A stretch of 40,987 nucleotides of DNA from an uncultured Bacteroidales bacterium (GCA_947303715.1 CAMYYY010000023.1:1-40987); one strand, 5' to 3'. Positions 16,255-26,289 are shown, counted from the stretch's first letter. Notes: generated by a model not told the origin, from the letters alone. Numbers and translations: made by a program.

Positions 16255-17889
16255 ATGGTCGAATTCAAGTATGCGCCGATGTTCCAGCTCGGCAAAGATG
16301 AAACAGAGTATTACAAAATCCCCGGCTCGGAGAAGTACGTCAGCGTGGGTACGTTCGAGGGGCATGAGATGCTGAAAGTGGAGAAAGAGGCCCTCACGGT
16401 AATGGCTAACACGGCCTTCCGCGATGTGAGCTTCCTATTGCGCCGTTCACACAACGAACAAGTAGCAAAAATCCTTAGCGACCCTGAGGCAAGCGACAAC
16501 GACAAGTACGTTGCCCTCACCTTCCTCCGCAACGCCGAAGTCTCTGCCAAGGGCAAACTGCCCCTCTGCCAGGATACTGGTACGGCCATCGTCCACGGCG
16601 AGAAAGGCCAGCAGGTATGGACAGGTGGAGGCGATGAAGAGGCGCTCTCACTCGGCGTCTTCAAGACCTACACCGAGGAGAACCTGCGCTACTCGCAGAA
16701 CGCCCCCCTCACCATGTATGAGGAGGTAAACACACGTTGCAACCTGCCTGCCCAGATTGACATCGAAGCTACTGAAGGTATGGAGTACCGTTTCCTCTGC
16801 GTCACCAAGGGTGGTGGCTCAGCCAACAAGAGCTATCTCTATCAGGAGACCAAAGCCCGCATCCAGAATCCTGGCACCCTCATCCCCTTCTTGGTGGAGA
16901 AGATGAAGAGCCTCGGTACCGCCGCCTGCCCGCCCTACCACATCGCCTTCGTCATTGGCGGCACCTCTGCTGAGAAGAATCTGCTTACCGTCAAGCTCGC
17001 CTCCACCCACTTCTACGACAGCCTGCCCACTACGGGCGACGCCACAGGCCGTGCATTCCGCGACATAGAGTTAGAGGCACAACTGCTGGAGGAGGCCCAC
17101 AAGATTGGCCTCGGCGCCCAGTTTGGCGGCAAGTACATGGCTCACGATATCCGCGTTGTCCGTCTGCCGCGTCATGGTGCCAGCTGCCCCATCGGCCTCG
17201 GCGTCAGCTGCTCAGCCGATCGTAACATCAAGTGCAAAATCAACCGCGACGGCATCTGGATTGAGAAGATGGACGAAAAACCCTACGAGCTTATCCCTGC
17301 TGAATTGCGTAATGCCGGCGAAGGTGATGCCGTACGTATCGACCTCAACCAGCCTATGAAGGATGTCTGCAAGATCCTCACCCAATACCCCATCGGCACG
17401 CGTCTCTCTCTGAACGGCACCATCATCGTAGGTCGTGACATCGCCCACGCTAAGCTGAAAGCCCGTCTGGATGCTGGCGAACCCATGCCGCAATACATGA
17501 AGGATCATCCCATCTACTATGCCGGCCCTGCCAAGACTCCTGCGGGAATGGCTTGCGGCTCAATGGGCCCCACCACAGCTGGACGTATGGATCCCTACGT
17601 TGACGAATTCCAGGATCACGGAGGCTCGCTCATCATGCTGGCTAAGGGAAACCGCGCCCAATGCGTTACCGATGCCTGCAAGAAACATGGCGGATTCTAT
17701 TTAGGTTCAATCGGAGGGCCTGCCGCATTGCTGGCACAAGAGAACATCAAGAGCATCGAGTGTGTCGAATATCCCGAGCTTGGCATGGAAGCCATCTGGA
17801 AGATTGAGGTCGAGGACTTCCCCGCCTTTATCCTCGTCGATGACAAAGGCAACGACTTCTTCCACCAGCTGCCTAGCTGCAAAAAGTAG
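16255..17889 (+). CDS. class I fumarate hydratase (4Fe-4S, FumA/FumB type)
   Basis: A 544-residue enzyme that interconverts fumarate and malate in the cytosol, used in the reductive TCA branch that makes succinate in anaerobic Bacteroidales. Cluster ligands are visible as C105 (LPLCQDTG), C225 (TAACPPYH) and C319 (GVSCSADR), almost the same numbers as in E. coli FumA (105, 224, 318). Both the N-terminal alpha-type and the C-terminal beta-type regions ([16 protein letters not shown]) are present, so it is the single-chain form. It ends at a shared bidirectional terminator. Confidence 0.95.
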   Translation: MVEFKYAPMFQLGKDETEYYKIPGSEKYVSVGTFEGHEMLKVEKEALTVMANTAFRDVSFLLRRSHNEQVAKILSDPEASDNDKYVALTFLRNAEVSAKGKLPLCQDTGTAIVHGEKGQQVWTGGGDEEALSLGVFKTYTEENLRYSQNAPLTMYEEVNTRCNLPAQIDIEATEGMEYRFLCVTKGGGSANKSYLYQETKARIQNPGTLIPFLVEKMKSLGTAACPPYHIAFVIGGTSAEKNLLTVKLASTHFYDSLPTTGDATGRAFRDIELEAQLLEEAHKIGLGAQFGGKYMAHDIRVVRLPRHGASCPIGLGVSCSADRNIKCKINRDGIWIEKMDEKPYELIPAELRNAGEGDAVRIDLNQPMKDVCKILTQYPIGTRLSLNGTIIVGRDIAHAKLKARLDAGEPMPQYMKDHPIYYAGPAKTPAGMACGSMGPTTAGRMDPYVDEFQDHGGSLIMLAKGNRAQCVTDACKKHGGFYLGSIGGPAALLAQENIKSIECVEYPELGMEAIWKIEVEDFPAFILVDDKGNDFFHQLPSCKK

Positions 17890-17909
17890 GCTGATAGACA
17901 GCATCAACA

Positions 17910-17937
17910 GAAGAGGCGCGGAAAACCGCGCCTCTTC
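17910..17937. terminator. bidirectional terminator between fumarase and GH43
   Basis: GAAGAGGCGCGG, loop AAAA and CCGCGCCTCTTC form a perfect 12-base-pair stem. It lies between the convergent ends of the fumarase (stop 17887-17889) and GH43 (stop 17940-17942) genes, so it can serve both strands. No long U-run is present. Confidence 0.8.
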
Positions 17938-17939
17938 CG

Positions 17940-19040
17940 TTATTCTTGTACCGTCGGACCGTGGATGACGAGATGGCCGTCTGGAGTGATTTCCATCGGA
18001 TCGATGAAGGCAACGCGCTCATCGGGATTGGAAGTAAGACGGCCATGATAGACGGTAAGCATACGCCCTGAAGCATCGCGGAACATCATATTGTGGCCCG
18101 TGCCCATAACGGTGCCGCCTTTCGTCACATTCTCCTTCAGCACGGGGTTGTCAGAGGATTTGCGGAAGGGGCCGAGGGGATTGTCGGCTGTAGCATAGCC
18201 TACGGCGTAGTGGGCGCCCTGATAGCAGTTGGCCGAATACATTATATAATAGGTATCGCCCTCGCGGAAGATATACGAACCTTCCGTCCAACGGCGATTT
18301 GCCTCATGAGCAGTCACAGATTGGCTTTCCCACTCTGCCTGCACATCGTTAAGCTTCATAGGTGGTTGAAGCAGCAGTTTCGGCTCACCGATAACGCCAC
18401 TAAAGTCGGGCTTCATCTCCACGCCATACACCCAACTCTCCTCAATCTCCGCATAACCGCCTGCTGCACGTTCCTTTTGCGCTAGTTCGCTCTCCACAGC
18501 GTGCTTATAACAGCAACGCGAGAAGTAGAGATAGGTGCGGCCCGTAGCATCATCGAAAAGCACATTGGCATCGATAATGGGATAGGGCGGGTCGAAGACG
18601 GGGCGGTTCATCAAGTCGCGGAAAGGCCCGGCAGGGCTATCGCTGACAGCTACACCGATGCGAAACACCTCCAAGTCACCCTCAGGGTTATCGCGCTTGT
18701 TGGAACTATAGAAAAGGTAGTACTTGCCATCCCGCTCATAGACCTCAGGTGCCCAAAAGCAGTCGAGATTCCACTGCTCGGGAGTGCCTCCCTTGTAAAT
18801 CTGTCCGCAGGGCTTCCACTCGCGAAGGTCGTCCGAGACGAATGCTTCGAATCCATCTGCCAGCGAGGTGCCGTACATGTAATAACGTCCATCGGAGGCA
18901 TGGAGGATAAAAGGGTCACCCAGCTTTACATCCAACGGGTTGGGACTGTCCCATGTAGCATGCTTGCTGCCCGACGTACAGGCAGCAAGCGTTATGAGTG
19001 CCGTCACGATGACGGCTGAAAGGGTGATGGTATTCTTCAT
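17940..19040 (-). CDS. GH43 family glycosidase lipoprotein
   Basis: A 366-residue five-bladed beta-propeller glycosidase. The lipobox LAAC gives a lipidated Cys21. The GH43 catalytic triad is visible: D42 (KLGDPF) as base, D157 (PIIDANV) as pKa modulator and E253 (WTEGSYIF) as acid. Substrates in the family are mostly arabinofuranosides, xylosides or galactans, and the sequence alone does not fix which. I chose the ATG at 19040 over a GTG one codon earlier. The ATG overlaps the TGA of the preceding gene by one base (TGATG), so translation is probably coupled. Confidence 0.9.
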   Translation of the reverse strand: MKNTITLSAVIVTALITLAACTSGSKHATWDSPNPLDVKLGDPFILHASDGRYYMYGTSLADGFEAFVSDDLREWKPCGQIYKGGTPEQWNLDCFWAPEVYERDGKYYLFYSSNKRDNPEGDLEVFRIGVAVSDSPAGPFRDLMNRPVFDPPYPIIDANVLFDDATGRTYLYFSRCCYKHAVESELAQKERAAGGYAEIEESWVYGVEMKPDFSGVIGEPKLLLQPPMKLNDVQAEWESQSVTAHEANRRWTEGSYIFREGDTYYIMYSANCYQGAHYAVGYATADNPLGPFRKSSDNPVLKENVTKGGTVMGTGHNMMFRDASGRMLTVYHGRLTSNPDERVAFIDPMEITPDGHLVIHGPTVQE

Positions 19041-20197
19041 CACTTGCGGACAGACTTGACAGTAGTGCGGGTGCCATCGGCGTACTCCGTGACAACGATG
19101 TATAGGCCACGATTGGCGCCTGTGGTTTCCTTGCCGTCCATGCCGTAGAAACGGCGCGAAGTGACAGCAGGCTCCGTAGCAGCGTTATCGACATGGGCGC
19201 CATCGCCATAGTAATAATAGGTGACGTAAACATCCTCGTAGGTAAACATGCCAAAGAAGTCAACCTTTATCGTCATGGTGATCTTCGTAGGCAGACCCTG
19301 AGCGTTGAATTCGTAGGCAAACGTGCCTGTCTCTACCTCCGCCAATTCGCCACCTCCCATGTCGTAGGACATCTTCATCGATACAGGCAGCTGACCGGTA
19401 GCATCGTAAGTATATTCTGTAACCGTAGAAAGCGTAAACTCTTCCGTTTCATCGTCAAGTTCATAGTCATCCTCACGATAGGGCATTCCCTGAGCATTGT
19501 AATAAATGATGGAATAATCGGTTGCTAACCAGCCTAAACCACCTCCCCAGGAATATTCAGTAGTAGTTACCTTATCGCCCTCGTAAACGACAGTCTCCTT
19601 GTTCTGATTACCCCAGTTGTCGCCCGTCCATTGCTCTTTGAGGGTTTCCGTAATGCGACCCTGTGCATCGTAGGTCATCGTTTCGCGAGTGTAGTTCGTA
19701 TAGGTTTCCTTATCAATCTGCTGACAGAGAGTTCCAATGAGATGTCCGGCATTGTCGTAGGTATAAACCTCCAGCGAAAAACCCGTTCCGAAGTGATCCT
19801 TGGGATTTTCAATCGTCGCGCTGCTCACCTGGTTGGACGAATTGTAATTGTAGGTAGTACGCTTGGCAAGCGACCAGCCTAAATCGCCCATGTCAGGGTC
19901 GTCGTTATAATCATATTCCGTTTCAGTAGCTAAGCGCTTTTTGGCATCGTAGGTATAGATAGTCTTCGACTGAGGCACCAAGTCACCGTCGTCATTGTTA
20001 ACCCAATCCACAATGCTGTCAGGGCAGGCAGCCATGATGTCCTCCTCCGTGAGGCGGTTCGGCTGAGTGCTGCCAACCAATTGTTTAGCCTTAGCAGCAA
20101 AACGCTCCTTTGCCTGTTGGGCCGTGCGAGCAGGCTGAGCAGTCATGGCTAACATCGAAGCCACAAGAACAATAATCAGGGTAGAAATTTTCTTCAT
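19040..20197 (-). CDS. secreted YD-repeat-like protein
   Basis: A 385-residue exported protein from the ATG at 20197. The longer open frame upstream is antisense-like and lacks a signal peptide. The signal peptide MKKISTLIIVLVASMLAMTA is clear. From about residue 60 the protein repeats units of the form YTYDAxGxL/I (YTYDAKKRLATE, YTYDNAGHLIGT, MTYDAQGRITET), as in RHS/YD beta-cage proteins but without the toxin part. The end (RRFYGMDGKETTGANRGLYIV) looks like a short surface-sorting tail. Its partner is unknown. It is coupled to the GH43 gene by a one-base overlap and has its own promoter. Confidence 0.8.
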   Translation of the reverse strand: MKKISTLIIVLVASMLAMTAQPARTAQQAKERFAAKAKQLVGSTQPNRLTEEDIMAACPDSIVDWVNNDDGDLVPQSKTIYTYDAKKRLATETEYDYNDDPDMGDLGWSLAKRTTYNYNSSNQVSSATIENPKDHFGTGFSLEVYTYDNAGHLIGTLCQQIDKETYTNYTRETMTYDAQGRITETLKEQWTGDNWGNQNKETVVYEGDKVTTTEYSWGGGLGWLATDYSIIYYNAQGMPYREDDYELDDETEEFTLSTVTEYTYDATGQLPVSMKMSYDMGGGELAEVETGTFAYEFNAQGLPTKITMTIKVDFFGMFTYEDVYVTYYYYGDGAHVDNAATEPAVTSRRFYGMDGKETTGANRGLYIVVTEYADGTRTTVKSVRK

Positions 20198-20238
20198 ATT
20201 CAATGATGTTTTTAGTTTAACTTCGGTACATTTGGGGA

Positions 20239-20269
20239 CAAAGATAGAGACAAAAAAAAGATTAAGCAA
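20239..20269 (-). promoter_or_regulatory. candidate promoter for the YD-repeat/GH43 pair
   Basis: On the minus strand TATCTTTG (20246-20239) follows TTGC (20269-20266) with a 19-base spacer, about 40 bases upstream of the ATG at 20197. This separates the pair from the leftward block that starts at CutC. Confidence 0.5.
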
Positions 20270-20316
20270 GAGAAAAGTCAAAAATCTTATGAATTTCGTA
20301 GAGCAGGGGAATAAAT

Positions 20317-20359
20317 TCACAGCGCAGTGCGCTAAAAAATTAACGCAGTGCGCTGTGAA
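20317..20359. terminator. strong hairpin between lipoprotein and YD-repeat genes
   Basis: TTCACAGCGCAGTGCG (20317-20332) pairs with CGCAGTGCGCTGTGAA (20344-20359) with one mismatch around an A/T-rich loop. It lies about 32 bases after the stop of the leftward lipoprotein gene and probably ends that transcript. A U-run is not clear. The AGTGCG core recurs in hairpins at 8.2 and 40.7 kb. Confidence 0.55.
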
Positions 20360-20390
20360 ATTATTTGCTTGGGCTGTGGGAATGGGAATA

Positions 20391-21242
20391 TTACTCCGTT
20401 GCGGCGCGAGCCTCGTTTTTCTCCAAGAAGGCGATACGACGGGTGGTTTCGTCCTGCATGACAGAGAGTTTGTGCACAGCCTGCAGAGCCTGAGCCAGCT
20501 CATAGACGTCGGCAATGGCGCGGGTATCGGCAGCAGTAAGGGTGGTTGCCCAATTCGTGTCGCCCAGATATTCCACCTTGACGGCTTCGCCAGCATGGAG
20601 AGCCATCCAAGCAATGACGCCACCATCCGACTCGCCGAGAATGAAGTCGTTACGCTCCGTTTTAGCCAGCGCATCGGATGACTCGTAGGTGTTGTCCATC
20701 GTGACCGTCTGGGCGAACGTGCCGCCTGCAGATACCTTCACAGAATGGTGATGAATGTACTTTGCTCCGCGCCAGAAGGAGGTGAGCGTCATGCGTCCAT
20801 GCTCATCGACAGTAGCACGCAGATAACAGCGTTGGGCATTTCGGGCAAGCTGTTGCGAGGGGGAGTAGTAGAGGCCGACATCCTGATACTGAGGGTCTTT
20901 CTCAAAGGTAAAACGCTGTGTTTTTCCATCCTCGCCACCCACAATCTCCTCGACACGAGCACGGCTGATAGTGAGCAGGCTATCGGTATAGGCGTAGTTG
21001 CGATGAGCCTCAGCCAGCTCCACCTGACGCAGCAGGGCGATGCCGGCTTTGCGAGCCTCGAAAGCTTTGGGATAGACAGCCTTGATGCTGTCAATCTGCG
21101 CCTTTGCTTCGTCGTAGCGCCCAACCTCGAAAGCTGCCTGCGCTGCCGTCAGAAACCGCCCAGCTGACTTCTCCACATTCTCTCCGCAGGAGAAAAACAG
21201 CAGCGAAAAAAGAAGAAATGAAAAACAAATACTCTTCTTCAT
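20391..21242 (-). CDS. hypothetical lipoprotein with N-terminal helical (TPR-like) region
   Basis: A 283-residue protein from the ATG at 21242. The longer frame adds 21 residues ahead of an obvious lipobox signal (LLFFSC, lipid Cys at about 19). Residues about 25-90 look like a helical repeat (AAQAAFEVGRYDEAKAQIDSIKAVYP). The middle is a beta-rich domain with no recognised family. A coiled C-terminal helix follows. It lies 16 bases after fucI, so it is probably expressed with the glycan genes. Similar unnamed lipoproteins occur in Bacteroides, but I cannot assign a function. Confidence 0.75.
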   Translation of the reverse strand: MKKSICFSFLLFSLLFFSCGENVEKSAGRFLTAAQAAFEVGRYDEAKAQIDSIKAVYPKAFEARKAGIALLRQVELAEAHRNYAYTDSLLTISRARVEEIVGGEDGKTQRFTFEKDPQYQDVGLYYSPSQQLARNAQRCYLRATVDEHGRMTLTSFWRGAKYIHHHSVKVSAGGTFAQTVTMDNTYESSDALAKTERNDFILGESDGGVIAWMALHAGEAVKVEYLGDTNWATTLTAADTRAIADVYELAQALQAVHKLSVMQDETTRRIAFLEKNEARAATE

Positions 21243-21258
21243 AACGGGTTGTAAAACA

Positions 21259-23076
21259 TTATTTGTACAGAGGGCCGAAGTTGGTGCAAGCGCGGAAGTC
21301 GGCACCCTCCTTGTCCATTCCGAAGGCGTTCCATGCAGCGGGACGGAAGATATCCGCGTCGGCTACGTTGTGCATACAGACGGGGATGCGCAGCATGGAG
21401 CAGAGCGTGATGAGGTCGGCGCCCACATGCCCATAGACGATAGCACCGTGGTTGGCTCCCCAGCAGTTCATCACCGAATAGACGTCCTTGAAGCAGTCCT
21501 TCGTGGGGTCGAGGCGTGGCGTGAACCACGTAGTGGGCCAAGTAGGATCGGTACGCTTGTCGAGGATATCGTGTACTTCGGGATCAAGGTCAACCGTCCA
21601 TCCCTCAGCGAGTTGCAGGACCGGGCCAAGACCTTTGACGATGTTGATGCGCAGCATGGTCATGGGCATACCGCCACGACTGAGGAAATGCGACGAATAG
21701 CCTCCACCCCGGAAGTAGTCACGGTCGGCTGGCATCCAGCTGGTAGCCTTCAGGCAAGCATGGACATCTTGCTCCGTCATGTTCCAAGGCTCCTTCATCG
21801 TGGGACGGCCTTCCGCATCGCTCATGGCACCCGTAGCATCAAGGGTGGTGGCTCCACTATTGATGAGGTGGATAAAGCCATTTTTGCCGATTCCATCGAC
21901 AGTTTTTCCCGTTACGCGGCGCACAGCCTCGGGGCTCCAATAGGTGCGGATGTCAGAGAACATCACGCCGCGATTGGTAAGCAGATGGCCGAAGAGCATG
22001 GAAATGCCGTTGAGCGAATCGTTCTCGGTAGCCAGCACGTCGGCTTCGCGGATGCCGTTCCAGTCGAACGAGGTGCAGAGCATCGACTCGGGGAAGTCGA
22101 AGTTGGGTTTGTAGTCAGTCCATTGGCGTTGGCCCTGCACACCACCCACGATGGCGTTGTGGCCCTTTGCCTCCTCCTTGTAGCCCATCTCCAACAAATG
22201 AGGGTTGCCGTGCATGAGGTCGCGGATAATCATCATGCACTTCACGGTGAACTCCCAGTCCTCGTCTTTCTCCTGACGATTTTTGCCCTTGCCCTTTCCG
22301 TTGAAGGTAGTCATCGGCGTGCCGGGGAAGAGGGGACGTTCCTCGTTGTAATCGTGGCCTTCCTGGGGCTTGCAGTACTGCTCCACCCAAGCCATCGCTT
22401 TCTGGAGCTCTTCGTGGTCGTAGATACCGAAATCGACGCGACGCAGGATTTCGACCAAATCGGCATACTCAGCACGGATGCCTAGATAGTCCTGCAGAAA
22501 ATCGGCATCAACAATACTACCGGCGATGCCCATACAGGTGTTGCCTAGCGAGAGATACGACTTGCCACGCATCGTCGCTACAGCCTGAGCCGCACGGGCA
22601 AAGCGCAGAATCTTCTCAGCCACATCGGCGGGGATTGTATTATCTTCTATATCCTGTACATCATGCCCATAGATGCCGAAGGCGGGCAATCCCTTCTGGG
22701 CATGAGCTGCGAGGACAGCTGCCAGATAGACGGCGCCCGGACGTTCTGTGCCGTTGAACCCCCACACGGCCTTGGGCCAATGCGGGCTCATGTCCATCGT
22801 CTCAGAGCCATAACACCAACAGCTGGTAACGGTGATGGTAGCGCCGACGCCCTCTCGTTCGAATTTTTCCTGGCAGGCGGCAGCCTCAGCCACACGGCCG
22901 ATGGTGCTGTCGGCGATGACGCACTCCACAGGGCTTCCGTCGCCGTTGCGGAGGGTAGTGGTTATCAACTCGGCTACAGCATGCGCCAAAGCCATTGTCT
23001 TGTTCTCAAGGGTTTCGCGAACGCCGCCCTGACGTCCGTCGATGGTGGGACGAATCCCGATTTTGGGGTACTTCAT
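21259..23076 (-). CDS. fucI: L-fucose isomerase
   Basis: A 605-residue cytosolic enzyme converting L-fucose to L-fuculose, the first step of fucose catabolism; it also acts on D-arabinose. The start [17 protein letters not shown], the segment [31 protein letters not shown] and the metal-site region [13 protein letters not shown] are characteristic, and the length matches the usual 590-605. The acyl-ACP thioesterase gene lies 20 bases upstream on the same strand. The kinase and aldolase (fucK, fucA) and a fucose permease are not in the window. With GH95 and GH110 nearby, it points to use of fucosylated host glycans. Confidence 0.95.
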   Translation of the reverse strand: MKYPKIGIRPTIDGRQGGVRETLENKTMALAHAVAELITTTLRNGDGSPVECVIADSTIGRVAEAAACQEKFEREGVGATITVTSCWCYGSETMDMSPHWPKAVWGFNGTERPGAVYLAAVLAAHAQKGLPAFGIYGHDVQDIEDNTIPADVAEKILRFARAAQAVATMRGKSYLSLGNTCMGIAGSIVDADFLQDYLGIRAEYADLVEILRRVDFGIYDHEELQKAMAWVEQYCKPQEGHDYNEERPLFPGTPMTTFNGKGKGKNRQEKDEDWEFTVKCMMIIRDLMHGNPHLLEMGYKEEAKGHNAIVGGVQGQRQWTDYKPNFDFPESMLCTSFDWNGIREADVLATENDSLNGISMLFGHLLTNRGVMFSDIRTYWSPEAVRRVTGKTVDGIGKNGFIHLINSGATTLDATGAMSDAEGRPTMKEPWNMTEQDVHACLKATSWMPADRDYFRGGGYSSHFLSRGGMPMTMLRINIVKGLGPVLQLAEGWTVDLDPEVHDILDKRTDPTWPTTWFTPRLDPTKDCFKDVYSVMNCWGANHGAIVYGHVGADLITLCSMLRIPVCMHNVADADIFRPAAWNAFGMDKEGADFRACTNFGPLYK

Positions 23077-23096
23077 GGAGATTTAGGATTTATGAA

Positions 23097-23843
23097 TCAA
23101 TTTCTTAATATAATCTTTGCACGGCTGGCGACGATGCCGTCGGCTTTGCGGAGTTCAAGGTCATACTCGTCGTCGTCAGCGTTTGAGACATACACAGCCA
23201 GCGACTCGCCATAGTGACATTCAGCGCTGTAGCTGATTTCAAAACGGTGGATGGGGCGTTCCTTCAGCACCTCAAATGGCAACGCGCCGAGGAAATGCTC
23301 GATGTAGCGAATGCTGTTCAGATGACCGTTGTAGTCGATATCGCAGAAACGGGGCTGGAACATGTACGCAGGCTCGTTGGCGGTGACCCGGGCACGCGTT
23401 GTACGGGCAATGGGGCAGTCGATAGGCTCGGGAGAAATACAATCGGCATGGGTTGGCAATGCCTGCTTTATATCCAGCGCCTGACGCGTATCAAGGTCTA
23501 TCACAGCCCATACGGAGGAGGCATAGCCAATGGCCCTGCCCTCCGCATCGAGGATAGCGAAGTTACGGTTGGAGAAGAAGCGTGAGACGCTGTCAATCCA
23601 GGTCCTGATGGCATACGACTCAAATTCGTAGGGGTAATGATCCATCTGGATGAGCAGACGCGAGAAGACCCAGGCCTGATTCTTTTCCAGTAAGGCCTGA
23701 CGGCCGAAGCCCAATTGCTCGGCATGGTCTGCCGCTGTGTTCAGCAACTGATTGCCCAATACGGCTAACGACAGATGCGACGTGCAGTCGGAGTGGAACG
23801 ACTCCACCCTGTACCGATTTATGTGTATCAAGGATGGCTGCAT
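23097..23843 (-). CDS. acyl-ACP thioesterase
   Basis: A 248-residue double hot-dog protein of the acyl-ACP thioesterase family, which releases free fatty acids from acyl carrier protein. The plant/bacterial Asn-His-Cys active-site pattern is visible as DIDYNGHLNSIRYIEHFL (Asn and His) and SYSAECHYGESL (Cys). The N-terminal half has the matching first hot-dog fold (NTAADHAEQLG, WVFSRLLIQMDHYP). It starts five bases after the GH110 stop and is followed by fucI, so a lipid gene is embedded in a glycan operon. Whether that is functional or accidental is unknown. Confidence 0.9.
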   Translation of the reverse strand: MQPSLIHINRYRVESFHSDCTSHLSLAVLGNQLLNTAADHAEQLGFGRQALLEKNQAWVFSRLLIQMDHYPYEFESYAIRTWIDSVSRFFSNRNFAILDAEGRAIGYASSVWAVIDLDTRQALDIKQALPTHADCISPEPIDCPIARTTRARVTANEPAYMFQPRFCDIDYNGHLNSIRYIEHFLGALPFEVLKERPIHRFEISYSAECHYGESLAVYVSNADDDEYDLELRKADGIVASRAKIILRN

Positions 23844-23848
23844 GTCCC

Positions 23849-25573
23849 TTATTCCTGAATGTTGATGTTCTTGCAGTCGTCGCTGACGCGGAAGCGCTCG
23901 GTGACGCCGCGCAAATAGGGATAGTCGGTCGTCATCTCAATGCGGTTACCCCGGAAGGTCAGGCCATCGACGGAATAGAGGTAGAGGATGCGGGGGTCGA
24001 AGACGCGGAAGGTGTTGTCCTCGATGGTGATGTTGTGGTGGTAGCACTCGCCGCTGGTACGGTCAGGCACGCCGCTGCCCACGCTGATGCAGGCATTGCC
24101 CCATACGCGGTAGCCGAAGTTGCAGTTCTCGAAGACGTTGCCCCGAATGGTGACGTCGCGCACACCCGACTGCTCAAACCAGTAGTTGCCGTCGCCCTCA
24201 AAGAGTATAGCCGCACCGGGTATGTGGAAATAGTTGTTCTCTATCACCATCTTGCCGCGTGAGCCCAATAGTAGGCCGCGGGCACGATTGCCGCTAAAGG
24301 TGCAGCCGCTGATAACCACATCGGGATAGGCATCGTCGGCAGCCACCACCATGTCGGGCTCAATGCCGTCGGGCAGGTCAGCGGTGAAGGTGACGTTGGT
24401 GATGTGGCGGTTGAGCACCTCCACGCTCTTCACCTTGGCGCGGCACAGCTGTGTCATCGTCTTGTTGCGCACAATCTCCACCGTCATGCCGGGGCGAAGG
24501 AACTCCAACCCCTGCTGGGCGCCGTTTCGCCAGCTGAGCTGCAAACTATTAGGCGAGGTCTGACGATCGATGCCCATATAGAGGCCGTGGATGTTGGTGG
24601 CGTCGTCCTTCTGGTTACGGAAGGTGCAGTCTATCATACGGATGTAGCCGCTGCAATTGACAAAGTGAGTGGCATCAGCGGTGATGCTGACTACACGTCC
24701 CTTTCCTGGCGAGGGGACGATGACGAGGTGGTTCAGTTCGATGTTATGGGTCATCTGGGCAATTACGCCCATACCGCCGCAATGGTAGAGGTTGACGTCC
24801 TTGATGAGGATGTCGCGGCTGTCGGCGATGAAGAAGCCCGGGTTGATGCGCGAGGCAGCCCCCAGCACCATCACGTTGCCCACCGTGGCCGTGATACCCT
24901 CCTTGTGGATGCGGTAGAGGCGGTCACCCACCTGCTCGGCGGGGAGCGTCTGGCGCGAGAGCCAGTAGTCCGAGGCGTTGAAGGCCACCTCGTCCTTCAC
25001 GGGGTCGTACTCCAGCATATTGCCGAAGGGATAGGTCTCCCATTCGTTGTCCATGATGTAGAGGCAGCCGTTGTCCAGCCCTATGCGGTAGTCGGCAGGG
25101 AACTCTACGTCAAGCCAGCCGTCGCCCACAGCGCGGATGAGCCCCTCGGAGTGGAACGTATGAGTGAAATCAATGCTGATGCCGCTGATGGTGATGTTCA
25201 CGCAATCCTGCAGGCTGAAGGGGGAGATGAAGCCGGTGAAGAGCAGCGTGGTGTTCTGTCCGCGCACGGCGAAGTCCTTCATGCCACCCAGGTCGAAAGC
25301 AATGCGCTTCAGGCTCTCGTCGTTGTTACTAATGAACTGGTAGCGCTCGTAAGCAGCATCCTGTCGGATGTTCAGCACCCCCTCGGGCAGCACGAGCTCG
25401 GCAGCATGCGTACGACGGCATGCCTCAAGGGCAGCGCGGATGGCGGGCATCGCATCGTCCCTGTCCGCTTCGGTAAGGTAGTCACTCAGATACACCGTGC
25501 CCCCGCCGCCTCCTACACACGAGGCGAATAGCATAGCAGTCATGGCCCAAAGGGCAAAAAAACGCTTTTTCAT
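23849..25573 (-). CDS. GH110 alpha-1,3-galactosidase lipoprotein
   Basis: A 574-residue parallel beta-helix glycosidase. The lipobox FASC puts the lipid Cys at 19. GH110 enzymes remove terminal alpha-1,3-galactose, including from blood-group B antigen, by inversion. Family assignment rests on overall likeness (FISPFSLQDCVNITISGISIDF, GKGRVVSITADATHFVNC, FRNQKDDATNIHG) and on three aspartates at D300, D323 and D324. Their 23/24-residue spacing equals that of the catalytic candidates I recall for characterised GH110 (D321, D344, D345). Whether it needs the branched fucose (subfamily A) or also takes linear galactose (B) cannot be told. CutC lies 24 bases upstream. Confidence 0.85.
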   Translation of the reverse strand: MKKRFFALWAMTAMLFASCVGGGGGTVYLSDYLTEADRDDAMPAIRAALEACRRTHAAELVLPEGVLNIRQDAAYERYQFISNNDESLKRIAFDLGGMKDFAVRGQNTTLLFTGFISPFSLQDCVNITISGISIDFTHTFHSEGLIRAVGDGWLDVEFPADYRIGLDNGCLYIMDNEWETYPFGNMLEYDPVKDEVAFNASDYWLSRQTLPAEQVGDRLYRIHKEGITATVGNVMVLGAASRINPGFFIADSRDILIKDVNLYHCGGMGVIAQMTHNIELNHLVIVPSPGKGRVVSITADATHFVNCSGYIRMIDCTFRNQKDDATNIHGLYMGIDRQTSPNSLQLSWRNGAQQGLEFLRPGMTVEIVRNKTMTQLCRAKVKSVEVLNRHITNVTFTADLPDGIEPDMVVAADDAYPDVVISGCTFSGNRARGLLLGSRGKMVIENNYFHIPGAAILFEGDGNYWFEQSGVRDVTIRGNVFENCNFGYRVWGNACISVGSGVPDRTSGECYHHNITIEDNTFRVFDPRILYLYSVDGLTFRGNRIEMTTDYPYLRGVTERFRVSDDCKNINIQE

Positions 25574-25597
25574 ATTCCTGTTTATTTTGATTGATCT

Positions 25598-26278
25598 TCA
25601 TTCTTCGGTTATCATTTTTCTCTCCCATCCCTCCAGGCAAGAGGAGTGGAACTCTGTAGCGGCGGTAGCCGCCGCCAGCGGGGCGATATTGTATGGCCGT
25701 ATACCCCCTCCTACCAAAATGACAGGGCCTGCGGCATGCTGGCTCTTCGCGACCAGCTCGGCCAGCAACTCGCATCCTTCAACTGCCGACAGGGCATGGC
25801 CGGAGGTAAGGAGGCGTGCGATACCCAAGGAGGCGATGTCATCGTAAGCCTGCAGCGGATGACGGCAGACATCGAATGCCCGATGGAAGGTGACGGGGAG
25901 CGCTCCAGCGGCACCGATGAACTGTCGCATGGTCTCACAATCCACATCGCCCTCGGGCATCAGCGCGCCCACGACGACGGCGTTCACACGGCGAACGTCG
26001 CCATCGGGAGCGACGACAGTGAGCTGGCGGATGCGCTCTACATCGTGCGCCATCGCATCAACCTCTTCCCTCGAATAGACAAAGCTGCCCGCGCGGCAGC
26101 GCACCAACACATTCACAGGAATGCGCACGGCAGCCAGCGTAGCCAGAATGTTTTCGTCAGTCGGCGTCAGCCCGTCGAGAGGCAACTGCTCGCACAACTC
26201 AATGCGTGAGGCTCCGGCCGCTTCGGCACGACGGGCATCGGCAGCATTCTGGCAACAACATTCGAGGAAGAAAAACAT
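25598..26278 (-). CDS. cutC: CutC family protein
   Basis: A 226-residue TIM-barrel protein of the CutC family (LECCCQNAADARRAEAAGASRIELCEQLPLDGLTP in overlapping parts, VNVLVRCRAG, VTFHRAFDV, LLTSGHALSAVEG, ILVGGGI). CutC was linked to copper homeostasis in E. coli, but that role is disputed, and Bacteroidetes copies are often next to glycosidases. Here it is the first gene of the leftward GH110-thioesterase-fucI-lipoprotein run, which favours a carbohydrate-related role. This is inference from context. Confidence 0.9.
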   Translation of the reverse strand: MFFFLECCCQNAADARRAEAAGASRIELCEQLPLDGLTPTDENILATLAAVRIPVNVLVRCRAGSFVYSREEVDAMAHDVERIRQLTVVAPDGDVRRVNAVVVGALMPEGDVDCETMRQFIGAAGALPVTFHRAFDVCRHPLQAYDDIASLGIARLLTSGHALSAVEGCELLAELVAKSQHAAGPVILVGGGIRPYNIAPLAAATAATEFHSSCLEGWERKMITEE

Positions 26279-26289
26279 CTTGTATTATA

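Noticed and set aside
19040..20197. RHS-type polymorphic toxin
   Set aside because: YD-like repeats are present, but the protein is short and has no RHS core end motif, toxin tip or immunity gene.
20198..20674. N-terminal extension of the YD-repeat protein frame
   Set aside because: The extra 159 residues are antisense to the lipoprotein gene and precede a clear signal peptide at 20197, where the real start is placed.
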